Below, in pieces: positions 7,224-14,445 of a stretch of DNA of 39,030 nt; positions within the stretch are counted from its first letter, which is position 1; every line of letters starts with the position of its first letter. Origin of the DNA: Oscillibacter sp. (GTDB lineage Bacteria; Bacillota; Clostridia; Oscillospirales; Oscillospiraceae); assembly GCA_022795445.1 (NCBI GenBank), contig JAAWGR010000021.1, positions 1-39,030 of the forward strand, in the 5' to 3' direction. The translations under genes were made by a program, and so were the position numbers. A model generated the notes under the pieces. That model saw only the letters and a list, made by a program, of their open reading frames with translations, made no database searches and was not told where the DNA came from.

Positions 7224-7852
7224 ACAATACAATCAATCTCAACTATTTGACACGGCTATCAGGAAGTCTTTCAGAGAGTGGTACCACGCAACGCTCAGCG
7301 GCGCAGAATTATGATTTTGTGAGCATGGCAGAACAGCTCAAGGCGGAACAGACAACTCCGGCAAAGACAGTTTCTGGAACTGAGGATATGAGTCTGGCGG
7401 CTTACAAGCAGTCCATCTGGAAGAAAATTTCGGATTTACCCATGTCCACATCCAGCCAAATGCAGTCCATCTCCATCCAAATTACGGACGCAGGCTTTGA
7501 AGCGATGAAAAACAACCCGGAATATGAGACATGGGTGCTGGATACTTTGGCCCAGAATTTCCGCTTTGAGAATCCCTGGACATCGGCGTGCGGCGGATAT
7601 GTAGTACACCACTTTGGAGCCACAAAGGAACAATATCACGGCGAGAGTTGGTATCTGGGCTACATGGGCGGTCAGGGCGCGGCCATGTTTGAAGATAAGG
7701 CCAAGGGCAGTTTTTGGGAACAGCGGATGGAGAGCCACAAAAAATTTATGGAACTTCAGCAGGAGGCGGCAGCTCGGCGGCGGCTGATGATGAAACTCCG
7801 CATGAACGGCGGTTCGGTCAGCGCCGCAGAGTTGTTGATGGGGCTGCTTTAA
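7220..7852 (+). CDS. Unknown protein, first of two paralogues coupled to the kinase (210 aa)
   Basis: The GTG at 7220 overlaps the kinase stop and follows AAAGGAG (7208-7213 region), so translation is coupled. The protein has no signal peptide or membrane segment. A low-complexity, Ser/Thr/Gln-rich N-terminus leads to a central part (SISIQITDAGFEAMKNNPEY, then WVLDTLAQNF). A Gly/aromatic stretch follows, then a helical C-terminus with the pattern W-x2-RM-x2-H-x2-FM-x-L-x2-E. The next gene has the same order of elements, so the two are distant paralogues. They recall the poorly characterised Clostridia DUF6033-type proteins, but I am not certain of that family. Its operon ties it to the signal sensed by the kinase. 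Confidence 0.75.
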   Translation: MNNTINLNYLTRLSGSLSESGTTQRSAAQNYDFVSMAEQLKAEQTTPAKTVSGTEDMSLAAYKQSIWKKISDLPMSTSSQMQSISIQITDAGFEAMKNNPEYETWVLDTLAQNFRFENPWTSACGGYVVHHFGATKEQYHGESWYLGYMGGQGAAMFEDKAKGSFWEQRMESHKKFMELQQEAAARRRLMMKLRMNGGSVSAAELLMGLL

Positions 7853-7865
7853 GGGAGGAAATATC

Positions 7866-8873
7866 ATGAGTAATACCATTCAAACAAGTTACAGGACAAC
7901 TACATACAGCACCCCGACAAAGGCCCATGAAACGAAGCAGGCCAGGACGCAGGGCAACAGTTTTCTCAATATGGCTGTGCAGGCCAGCCGGAGCAGGACG
8001 GATGCGCTGACAACTGCCATGAGCGGCATCACAGGCATGGCGGCTCTGCCCGCCAGCCTGATGATGAATTTGGCGGTGTGTTCTGGCGGACAGGTGCAGA
8101 CGGCGGAGACTGAGGCGGTAGAGGCGCCTTCGCTTGAGTCGATGCTGAAAGCCAAATATCCTAATATCCACTATCATGTCTTTGACGCCAGCAGCAGTAA
8201 TTGGAGGACAAGGAACGACTATCCTCACTATCTCTTGTATCAAGCTGGGGATAAGGCGAAGGAAACGCTGGAAAATTGGCAGCCCGCCGGGGCGAACCCT
8301 TTTTACGGTTCTGTGGACGGCCAGTTTATCGCTCCGAAGGAAATCAAGGCCTTGGGGAACGTCCCGCCTGGGAGCAAGGCTGTGGTCATTCATCCCAAGG
8401 TGCAGGAGCGTATGGAGCAAGACCCGGCTTATGCCCAGGAGATTTTTGCGAAAATCGACACATGGTTTTCGTTTGATGCGGCGCGGAACGAAGCCATCCT
8501 GCCCGGAAGCACCTGGGACATGTCCCAGGCGGTTGCCATCGGTGAGGATGGGAATATCTGCAATGCCTGTTCCTCCAGCGGCGGCGGTGAAATCACTTAC
8601 TCCAAAAGCGGTTCGGACGATGAAGAAAGCTGGTGGGATTTACGCATGGCCCGCCATGCTGAATTTATGAAGCTGATTGCAGAGAAACAGATGCAGCGGC
8701 ATATACAGGCCTCCGATTCGCTTTCTGCTGCCGCGGCAAAATCCCAGCTTGCCAGTATGATGAGCGGCGGAAATCTGCAAGCCATTTTCGGCAGCGAGAT
8801 TGCTGGCGTTCCCACGGAAACAGTCCTTGCGATCACACAGGCCCAGGTTTGGGGCGCAGGCGCTGTGCTGTAA
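7866..8873 (+). CDS. Unknown protein, second paralogue of the kinase operon (335 aa)
   Basis: The ATG at 7866 follows AAGGGAGGAAATATC, 13 bases after the previous stop. The N-terminal 60 residues are Thr/Ser/Gln-rich with no charged-hydrophobic signal peptide; a weakly hydrophobic, Met/Ala/Gly-rich stretch lies at about 50-75. A central domain (KYPNIHYHVFDASS to about residue 170) is followed by the element shared with its neighbour: VVIHPKVQERMEQDPAY, then IFAKIDTWFSF, a Gly/Ser/Cys-rich stretch and a W-x2-RM-x2-H-x2-FM-x-L-x2-E helix. Function unknown. A terminator at 8893-8939 closes the operon, so regulator, kinase and both paralogues form one unit. Confidence 0.78.
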   Translation: MSNTIQTSYRTTTYSTPTKAHETKQARTQGNSFLNMAVQASRSRTDALTTAMSGITGMAALPASLMMNLAVCSGGQVQTAETEAVEAPSLESMLKAKYPNIHYHVFDASSSNWRTRNDYPHYLLYQAGDKAKETLENWQPAGANPFYGSVDGQFIAPKEIKALGNVPPGSKAVVIHPKVQERMEQDPAYAQEIFAKIDTWFSFDAARNEAILPGSTWDMSQAVAIGEDGNICNACSSSGGGEITYSKSGSDDEESWWDLRMARHAEFMKLIAEKQMQRHIQASDSLSAAAAKSQLASMMSGGNLQAIFGSEIAGVPTETVLAITQAQVWGAGAVL

Positions 8874-8892
8874 CTGGGCGGCATCCATAACC

Positions 8893-8939
8893 AAAAAGGC
8901 AGGCAGGGCCGTTGAAATTATGGCCTTGCCTGCTTTTTA
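8893..8939 (+). terminator. Intrinsic terminator of the LytTR/GHKL operon
   Basis: Twelve-base arms GCAGGCAGGGCC (8899-8910) and GGCCTTGCCTGC (8922-8933), one G-U pair, followed by TTTTTAT. Confidence 0.92.
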
Positions 8940-8946
8940 TGCGGTT

Positions 8947-9466
8947 TTATGTGTTGAAGACATATTGGTCCAGGCGGGCAAACGCCTCTTGCAGCAGCGC
9001 CAGGTTCATCCGCAGGTGACAGGGGCCGTGGAACATCCGCCCGTCCTGCACCGCCACGCCAACGGACCATGCCATATGTTCCACGTCGTCAATGGTTTTG
9101 TTATGGGTAAGGGAGGATTCCTTGGCCACGCGGTCACGCAGGCATGAATCTGATTTTGCACAATCTTCTGCTCCATATCCGCAAAGTCCATGCGATACAC
9201 GCTGCCGCTGTCCAGTTTGAGGGGCGAGTGGATGAGGACATGGTCACCTTTGGAGCAAAGAACGCTGAGCGCGCTGATTACACCCACCCAGGACGCCGTT
9301 TTGATAGCCAATGGTTTCCGGCTGTAAATCAGCGGCATGATTGCGGGATGCCTGCCAGTGGATGATCGCATCGTAATAGGCGGGGGAGGGATTGAAGTAG
9401 CCGTAGAGCGGATGGCTTGCGCGTTCTGCCAGCGCGGTCGTATAGGGTAGTAAAGTCGTATTTCAT
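8947..9466 (-). pseudogene. PatB/MalY-type C-S lyase (aminotransferase class I/II), decayed
   Basis: The minus strand starts well (ATG at 9466 after GGAGGCAGAAAAG, MKYDFTTLYDRAG) but then changes frame several times. Recognisable family pieces in order are HPLYGYFNPSPAYYDAIIHW, IGYQNGVLGGVISALSVLCSKGDHVLIHSP, VYRMDFADMEQKI, LRDRVAKESSLTH and a C-terminal piece (VGVAVQDGRMFHGPCHLRMNL to DQYVF). The PLP-lysine region and most of the centre are missing. An intact enzyme (about 390 residues) would be a cystathionine beta-lyase-like PLP enzyme; only about 170 codons remain. One deletion appears to lie between two copies of an IHSP/VHSP-encoding stretch known in relatives. Confidence 0.8.
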
Positions 9467-9533
9467 CTTTTCTGCCTCCGTTTCTTTGGGGTTGATGTTC
9501 TGGCTATCATTAATTATATGTATATCCCAAATT

Positions 9534-9552
9534 TGCATTTTGGCAAAATGCA
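9534..9552. promoter_or_regulatory. Perfect palindrome upstream of the patB remnant (relict operator?)
   Basis: Nine-base arms TGCATTTTG and CAAAATGCA around one base. A minus-strand TATAAT lies further toward the patB remnant (about 9515-9520), and the palindrome covers the place where its -35 would be. This is what a transcription-factor operator looks like. Confidence 0.45.
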
Positions 9553-9674
9553 GCAGAGAGGGACCTGCTCTAAGCAGGGCAAACAAATTTCCAGCGCTTA
9601 GGGCAGCATGGTGTGGCCTTCTCGCGTAAAGAGGCCGACAGCCATGGGAAGGGCTGATTATTTTGGTAAGAATC

Positions 9675-9703
9675 TTGTAAATGAAGGGAAAGCGGTGTAA
9701 AAT
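9675..9703 (+). promoter_or_regulatory. Sigma-A promoter of nadE
   Basis: TTGTAA (9675-9680), a 17-base spacer and TAAAAT (9698-9703). The start of nadE lies 30 bases further. Confidence 0.75.
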
Positions 9704-9732
9704 AGGAACATATAAAAGGAGGCTTGACCTTA

Positions 9733-11643
9733 ATGAAAGATGGTTTTATTTCTGTCGCCTGCGGCGCGCCTGAGCTGCGCTTAGCTGATTGCGCCTATAA
9801 CGCAGAACAAACCTTTACCCTCATGCGTACCGCCGAAAAAGCGGGGGTAAAAGTCCTCATCCTGCCGGAACTGGGCCTAACCGGATACACCTGCGGCGAT
9901 CTCTTTTCCCAGGACGCCCTCATCCGCGGCGCCGAAGAAGCCTTGGCTACCGTATTGGAAGCGACCCGGAATCTGGAAGTTGTCACAGCTGTGGGTTTGC
10001 CGCTGCGAGTGAACAACAAATTGTATAATTGTGCATCTATTATACAAAAAGGGCGTATTCTGGGCGTCGTTCCCAAAACCCATCTGCCCAATTACGGTGA
10101 GTTCTATGAAAAACGCTGGTTCGCTCCTGCGCCGGAGGAAGACGACTATCTCGCCCTCCTTGGACAGGACGCCATCCCCTTCGGGGCCGGCCAGGTTTTC
10201 TCCTGCGCGGATTTGCCAGAGCTGACCTTGGGCTTTGAAATCTGTGAGGATCTCTGGGCGCCGGACTCCCCTTCTGTCAAAATGGCCCAAGCCGGAGCGG
10301 TCATCATCGGCAACCTCTCTGCCAGCAACGAAGTTCTCGGCAAGGATGCCTATCGCCGTCAACTCGTTACTACCCAGAGCGCAAAACTTCTCTGTGGTTA
10401 CCTTTACAGCAGCTCCGGTGCTGGGGAATCCACCTCTGACCTGGTATTCGGCGCGCATCAGCTCATCGCCGAAAACGGTACGCTTCTGACGGAACGCCGC
10501 TTCGACGGCGGCTTGCTGGTTTCAGAGATCGACATCCAAAGACTGGCCAATGAACGCCGCCGTACCCAGGCCCTGGGGGACAACCCCGGCGGGCATTACG
10601 CGGTACCCTTTCACCTGACCGCCGCCGCTGCCAAGCTCACCCGCTATGTTTCCCCCATGCCGTTCGTCCCCGAAGGGAAGGAGGACCGGGACGCACGCTG
10701 CCGGGAGATTCTGTTGATTGCCTCCTTGGGCCTGAAGCAGCGGCTGGAGCACACCAGGGCCAAAACCGCCGTGGTAGGCCTCTCCGGCGGACTGGATTCC
10801 ACCCTTGCCGTCTTAATTACCGGTCTTGCCATGAAGATGCTGGACCGACCTATGTCGGATATCATTGCGGTCACGATGCCCTGCTTCGGCACCACCGACC
10901 GAACGCGCAACAATGCGGTCATCCTGGCGGAGCAGATGGGCGCAACCCTGCGGACGGTAGATATCAGCCAATCTGTCCGCAGCCACTTCCGGGACATCGG
11001 CCACGACCCAGAAGACCATTCTGTCACCTATGAAAACGCGCAGGCCCGGGAACGCACCCAGGTTCTCATGGACATTGCGAACGCCGGAGGCGGCCTTGTC
11101 ATCGGCACCGGCGACCTGAGCGAGCTGGCCTTGGGCTGGTGCACTTATAACGGCGACCATATGAGCATGTACGGAGTCAACGCTTCCATTCCCAAGACAT
11201 TGGTACGGCATTTGGTGCGGTATCTGTCCCGGGACAGCGAGGAGCAGGAACTGCACGACGTACTGGAGGATATCCTGGATACTCCGGTTTCCCCAGAACT
11301 GCTGCCCGCCGTCCAGGGCGAGATTAGCCAGCGGACGGAAGATTTGGTAGGTCCCTATGAGCTGCACGATTTTTTCCTCTATTATGTCCTCCGCTGGGGA
11401 TTTTCTCCCCGAAAGGTCTACCGTCTGGCACTGTACGCGCTGGAACGCAAATACAGTCGGGACGTTATCCTCAAATGGCTGAAGGTATTCTACCGCCGCT
11501 TCTTCACCCAGCAGTTCAAACGGAACTGTATGCCCGACGGGCCAAAAATCGGTTCGGTCGCTCTGTCCCCCCGCGGCGATTGGCGTATGCCCAGCGACGC
11601 CTCCTGCGCTCTTTGGGAGGCTGAGCTGGAAACTTTGGGATAA
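9733..11643 (+). CDS. nadE: Glutamine-dependent NAD+ synthetase
   Basis: This 636-residue enzyme makes NAD+ from deamido-NAD+, ATP and glutamine. The N-terminal nitrilase-type glutaminase domain shows the catalytic triad Glu46 (LILPELGL), Lys115 (VVPKTHLPNY) and Cys171 (GFEICEDLW). The C-terminal synthetase domain has the PP-loop SGGLDS (351-356) and GTGDLSELALGW. Length fits the two-domain bacterial form. Start is ATG 9733, 10 bases after AAAGGAGG; a TTG at 9724 is too close to that site. It has its own promoter and is cytosolic. The next gene, spoIIQ-like, has a different (forespore) promoter and is a separate unit. Confidence 0.95.
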   Translation: MKDGFISVACGAPELRLADCAYNAEQTFTLMRTAEKAGVKVLILPELGLTGYTCGDLFSQDALIRGAEEALATVLEATRNLEVVTAVGLPLRVNNKLYNCASIIQKGRILGVVPKTHLPNYGEFYEKRWFAPAPEEDDYLALLGQDAIPFGAGQVFSCADLPELTLGFEICEDLWAPDSPSVKMAQAGAVIIGNLSASNEVLGKDAYRRQLVTTQSAKLLCGYLYSSSGAGESTSDLVFGAHQLIAENGTLLTERRFDGGLLVSEIDIQRLANERRRTQALGDNPGGHYAVPFHLTAAAAKLTRYVSPMPFVPEGKEDRDARCREILLIASLGLKQRLEHTRAKTAVVGLSGGLDSTLAVLITGLAMKMLDRPMSDIIAVTMPCFGTTDRTRNNAVILAEQMGATLRTVDISQSVRSHFRDIGHDPEDHSVTYENAQARERTQVLMDIANAGGGLVIGTGDLSELALGWCTYNGDHMSMYGVNASIPKTLVRHLVRYLSRDSEEQELHDVLEDILDTPVSPELLPAVQGEISQRTEDLVGPYELHDFFLYYVLRWGFSPRKVYRLALYALERKYSRDVILKWLKVFYRRFFTQQFKRNCMPDGPKIGSVALSPRGDWRMPSDASCALWEAELETLG

Positions 11644-11678
11644 ATCCGGAAATTCCACGAAAATTCTCCGTTTGTTCT

Positions 11679-11707
11679 GCATAATCCTTGGAAATTCTGT
11701 CCATACT
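11679..11707 (+). promoter_or_regulatory. Sigma-F-type forespore promoter of the spoIIQ-like gene
   Basis: GCATA (11679-11683), a 15-base spacer and GTCCATACT (11699-11707) resemble the sigma-F/G pattern GYATA, N15, GGnnAnAnT. The last five bases (ATACT) equal those of the promoter before sigG (30266-30294). Confidence 0.6.
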
Positions 11708-11739
11708 TCCCTCAGACTTACCTTTGAGGGAGGGACCTT

Positions 11740-12513
11740 ATGGAAAACAAATGGAGAAACGTCTTCAGCGGGATGGGGTTTTACACCACATTAGCCGCCT
11801 GTCTGCTGATCGTGACGGTAGGAGGCTACTTCCTGCTTCTGCGGGACCGTCCGGAGCCCGCGGCGGATGAACCGGCCTCCGGACAGGAGACGGCGACCGG
11901 TCAGGAGGCGGTCCCCAGCCAGGACGAACCATCCGGCGAGGTTGCTGAGCCGGCAGGTGCATCTGTGTCCGATTTGTATATCGCGGACGGACCTGCGGTG
12001 GTAGAGACCATTTCGCCGGAACCGGCGGAGGCGGATACAGAGGATACAACGGCGGCAATGCCGGAAATCCTGGTAGACGACACACCAGTGGTCGCGGAAG
12101 CGCCGCAGCTGGTCGTGTCGCCGCTGAACGGCGAAGTGCTGACGGCCTTTTCGATGGATGAGCTGGTCTATAACCCCACGCTGGCGGACTGGCGCACCCA
12201 TGACGGCCTGGACATCTCTGCCAAGCCTGGCACAACGGTGCTGGCGGCAAGCCCCGGCACGGTGTCCGCTGTGGGCGACGACCCTTTGATGGGCACGTTC
12301 GTCACCATCGACCATGACGACGGCTACCAGACCACGTATGCAAACCTACAGGAAACGCCGACAGTAGCCGTGGGCGATACCGTCTCCGCCGGGCATATTA
12401 TCGGCGCGGTGGGCACAACTGCCGCTGCGGAAGCTGCGCAAAGTCCCCACCTGCACTTTTCCGTCACGAAGGACGGTAATTCGGTTGATCCCAGCGAGTT
12501 TTTGAAACAATAA
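11740..12513 (+). CDS. spoIIQ: SpoIIQ-like LytM/M23 metallopeptidase
   Basis: A 257-residue protein with a short cytoplasmic start, one membrane segment (about residues 15-33), a Pro/Glu/Ala-rich linker (about 36-125) and a C-terminal LytM/M23 domain (about 128-255). Zinc ligands of M23 enzymes are present: His154 and Asp158 (HDGLD) and the HLH pair (His237, His239). The third-position motif is YANL rather than YGHL. In spore formers SpoIIQ sits in the forespore membrane and binds SpoIIIAH across the intermembrane space during engulfment; Clostridia versions often keep the zinc site, as here. Size, topology and the sigma-F-like promoter support SpoIIQ over a vegetative endopeptidase. ATG follows GAGGGAGGGACCTT. 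Confidence 0.75.
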   Translation: MENKWRNVFSGMGFYTTLAACLLIVTVGGYFLLLRDRPEPAADEPASGQETATGQEAVPSQDEPSGEVAEPAGASVSDLYIADGPAVVETISPEPAEADTEDTTAAMPEILVDDTPVVAEAPQLVVSPLNGEVLTAFSMDELVYNPTLADWRTHDGLDISAKPGTTVLAASPGTVSAVGDDPLMGTFVTIDHDDGYQTTYANLQETPTVAVGDTVSAGHIIGAVGTTAAAEAAQSPHLHFSVTKDGNSVDPSEFLKQ

Positions 12514-12531
12514 ATTTGCAGTCTGTCTGGC

Positions 12532-12567
12532 AAAAAAGCCCTGCCGTTATTCGGCAGGGCTTTTTTT
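12532..12567. terminator. Bidirectional intrinsic terminator between convergent genes
   Basis: Arms AAGCCCTGCCG (12536-12546) and CGGCAGGGCTT (12552-12562) are flanked by A6 on one side and T7 on the other. It works for the spoIIQ-like gene on the plus strand and for the ABC exporter operon on the minus strand. Confidence 0.95.
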
Positions 12568-12624
12568 ATAAAAAGGAATGCCGCGCACTGGCGGTCGCTT
12601 TTTTCTGCATGAATTTACCGCTGC

Positions 12625-14445
12625 TTACGTCGCAAATCCGGCATATTGCGTCATATACAGCTCATAATACCGCCCTTTTTGGGAGAGTAACGCGTCATGG
12701 CTGCCCATTTCTACAATTTCCCCATGATCCATCACCACAATCACATCGGCGTCCCGGATGGTGGACAGCCGGTGGGCAATGATGATGCTGGTCCGGTTCT
12801 GCATAGCCAGCTGCATGGCGTCCTGGATAGCCTTTTCCGTGCGGGTGTCCACATTGGAGGTGGCTTCGTCGAAAATCAGGATATGCGGGTCCGCTACAAA
12901 GGCCCGGGCAATGGCCAGCAGCTGCCTTTGGCCTTGGCTCACCGTCTCGCCGGAACCCGTCAGAACAGTGTTGTAGCCCTGGGGAAGGTTTTGGATCAGT
13001 TCCGCACAGCGGCTCATGCGCGCTGCACGTTCCACGTCCTCCATTCCGGCATCCTCCCGGCCATACTTCAAATTGTTTTGCACGGTGTCGCTGAACAATA
13101 CCGTATCTTGCAGTACAATGGCAGCGTTTCGGCGCAGAGAAGCCCGGGATACGTCCCGGATATCCTGTCTGTTGATGTGGATTTGCCCGCTGTCGATCTC
13201 GTAGAAACGCATCAGCAGGTTGACCAGGGTGGTCTTGCCGCTGCCAGTCGCACCCACCAGCGCCACCTTCTTCCCGGAGGGTACCGTGAGGGTGAAATCC
13301 TTGATGACCGGCTGCCCTGGAACGTAAGAGAACTGTACATCCTGGAAAGTGACCGAGGCGTGATCTGCATCCGCCAGAGGCTCTCCAGACGCGTCCTCAC
13401 TTTCTTCGTCCAGCACGGCAAAGACCCGCTCCGCCCCGGCAATGGCGGTCTGGAGCTGCCCATATACCTGGGCAATCTCGTTGATGGGACGGCTGAACTG
13501 CTTGGCGTAGACGATAAAGGCGGAGATGCCGCCGACGGAGATCAGGCCGTTGATGGCGAAGTATCCGCCAAAGGCGGCGATGATCACAAAGCCGATGTTG
13601 CCGATGCAGTTCATAATGGGCCCTATGATTCCGCTGACGATGTCGGTTTTGATGCCCGCTTTGGTCAGGGAGTCCGAAGTGGCGCAGAATTCTTCTGTAG
13701 TTGCGTCCTGGTGGTTGTAGGCCACTACAGTGCGGTAGCCGGAAACCATCTCCTCCACTGTGCCGTTCAGCTGTCCCAGAAGCATCTGCCGCCGCTGGGA
13801 GAATTTGCGCACCTGGCTGGAGAGCAGCTTTGTAGCCAGCACCGTAAGGAGGATCGTTGCACAGCTGAGCAGCGCCAGCTGCCAGCAATACCACAGCATG
13901 ACCGCTGCTGTGCCAAGTATGGTCAGTACGCCGGAGGACAGGGAGGGCAGGGACTGGGAAACCGTGGTGGAAATATTTTCTACATCGTTGGTCATGCGGC
14001 TCATGATGTCGCCGTGGGAGTGGTTGTCTAAATAAGGAATGGGCAGGTCCGTCAGTTTGGCAAACAGCTCATTCCGCATCCGCTTGACGATCCTCTGGCT
14101 CAAGCGGGCGCTGAACAGCCCTTGTAAAAGCTGGCAGCCGCTGTATAGAAGGCAGACAGCCAACATTTGGAAGATGGTTGCTGCCAGCTTGCCCGTCCGG
14201 ACACCGGCAATGATGTCCACAGCGCGGCTTTGTAGGCTGGGGGCACAGACGCCGCACAAGGTCCCCAAAACAACCACCGTCAGCATCCCCAGCGCCATGG
14301 CCCGCTCCTTGGCAAAGTAGGCCGCTAAGCGCCGCAGCGCCGTTCCGGCGTGTTCCGCGTGCTCCACCTGGGCAAAGCGCTGGTTCCGGTTCATCATGCC
14401 TGGGATGTTTCGGGCGGCAAGGTCATATTTCGTCTGCTTCGCCAT
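12625..14445 (-). CDS. Heterodimeric ABC exporter, second subunit (ATP-binding/permease)
   Basis: A 606-residue half-transporter with an N-terminal six-helix transmembrane domain (about residues 35-330) and a C-terminal nucleotide-binding domain. Walker A is GATGSGKTTLVN and Walker B is ILIFDEATS with the catalytic Glu, but the signature is VSQGQ instead of LSGGQ. Paired with the other subunit's Asp-containing Walker B, this gives one consensus and one degenerate ATP site, as in BmrCD or TM287/288 exporters. Start ATG 14445 follows GGGAGGGGACGGAC and lies 23 bases inside the preceding gene; the longer frame to 14595 is an overlap artefact. Probably exports drugs or lipophilic peptides. Confidence 0.9.
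   Translation of the reverse strand: MAKQTKYDLAARNIPGMMNRNQRFAQVEHAEHAGTALRRLAAYFAKERAMALGMLTVVVLGTLCGVCAPSLQSRAVDIIAGVRTGKLAATIFQMLAVCLLYSGCQLLQGLFSARLSQRIVKRMRNELFAKLTDLPIPYLDNHSHGDIMSRMTNDVENISTTVSQSLPSLSSGVLTILGTAAVMLWYCWQLALLSCATILLTVLATKLLSSQVRKFSQRRQMLLGQLNGTVEEMVSGYRTVVAYNHQDATTEEFCATSDSLTKAGIKTDIVSGIIGPIMNCIGNIGFVIIAAFGGYFAINGLISVGGISAFIVYAKQFSRPINEIAQVYGQLQTAIAGAERVFAVLDEESEDASGEPLADADHASVTFQDVQFSYVPGQPVIKDFTLTVPSGKKVALVGATGSGKTTLVNLLMRFYEIDSGQIHINRQDIRDVSRASLRRNAAIVLQDTVLFSDTVQNNLKYGREDAGMEDVERAARMSRCAELIQNLPQGYNTVLTGSGETVSQGQRQLLAIARAFVADPHILIFDEATSNVDTRTEKAIQDAMQLAMQNRTSIIIAHRLSTIRDADVIVVMDHGEIVEMGSHDALLSQKGRYYELYMTQYAGFAT

Larger units (their letters stand above)
9467..9732. other. 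Non-coding region between the patB remnant and nadE
   Basis: Contains a perfect 19-base palindrome (9534-9552), a 10-base inverted repeat (9566-9575 with 9596-9605, TGCTCTAAGC/GCTTAGGGCA, 20-base loop) of unknown role and the nadE promoter. No gene is seen. Confidence 0.5.

Noticed and set aside
12697..14031. A 444-codon plus-strand frame opposite the second ABC subunit
   Set aside because: Shadow of the ABC gene; no family similarity.
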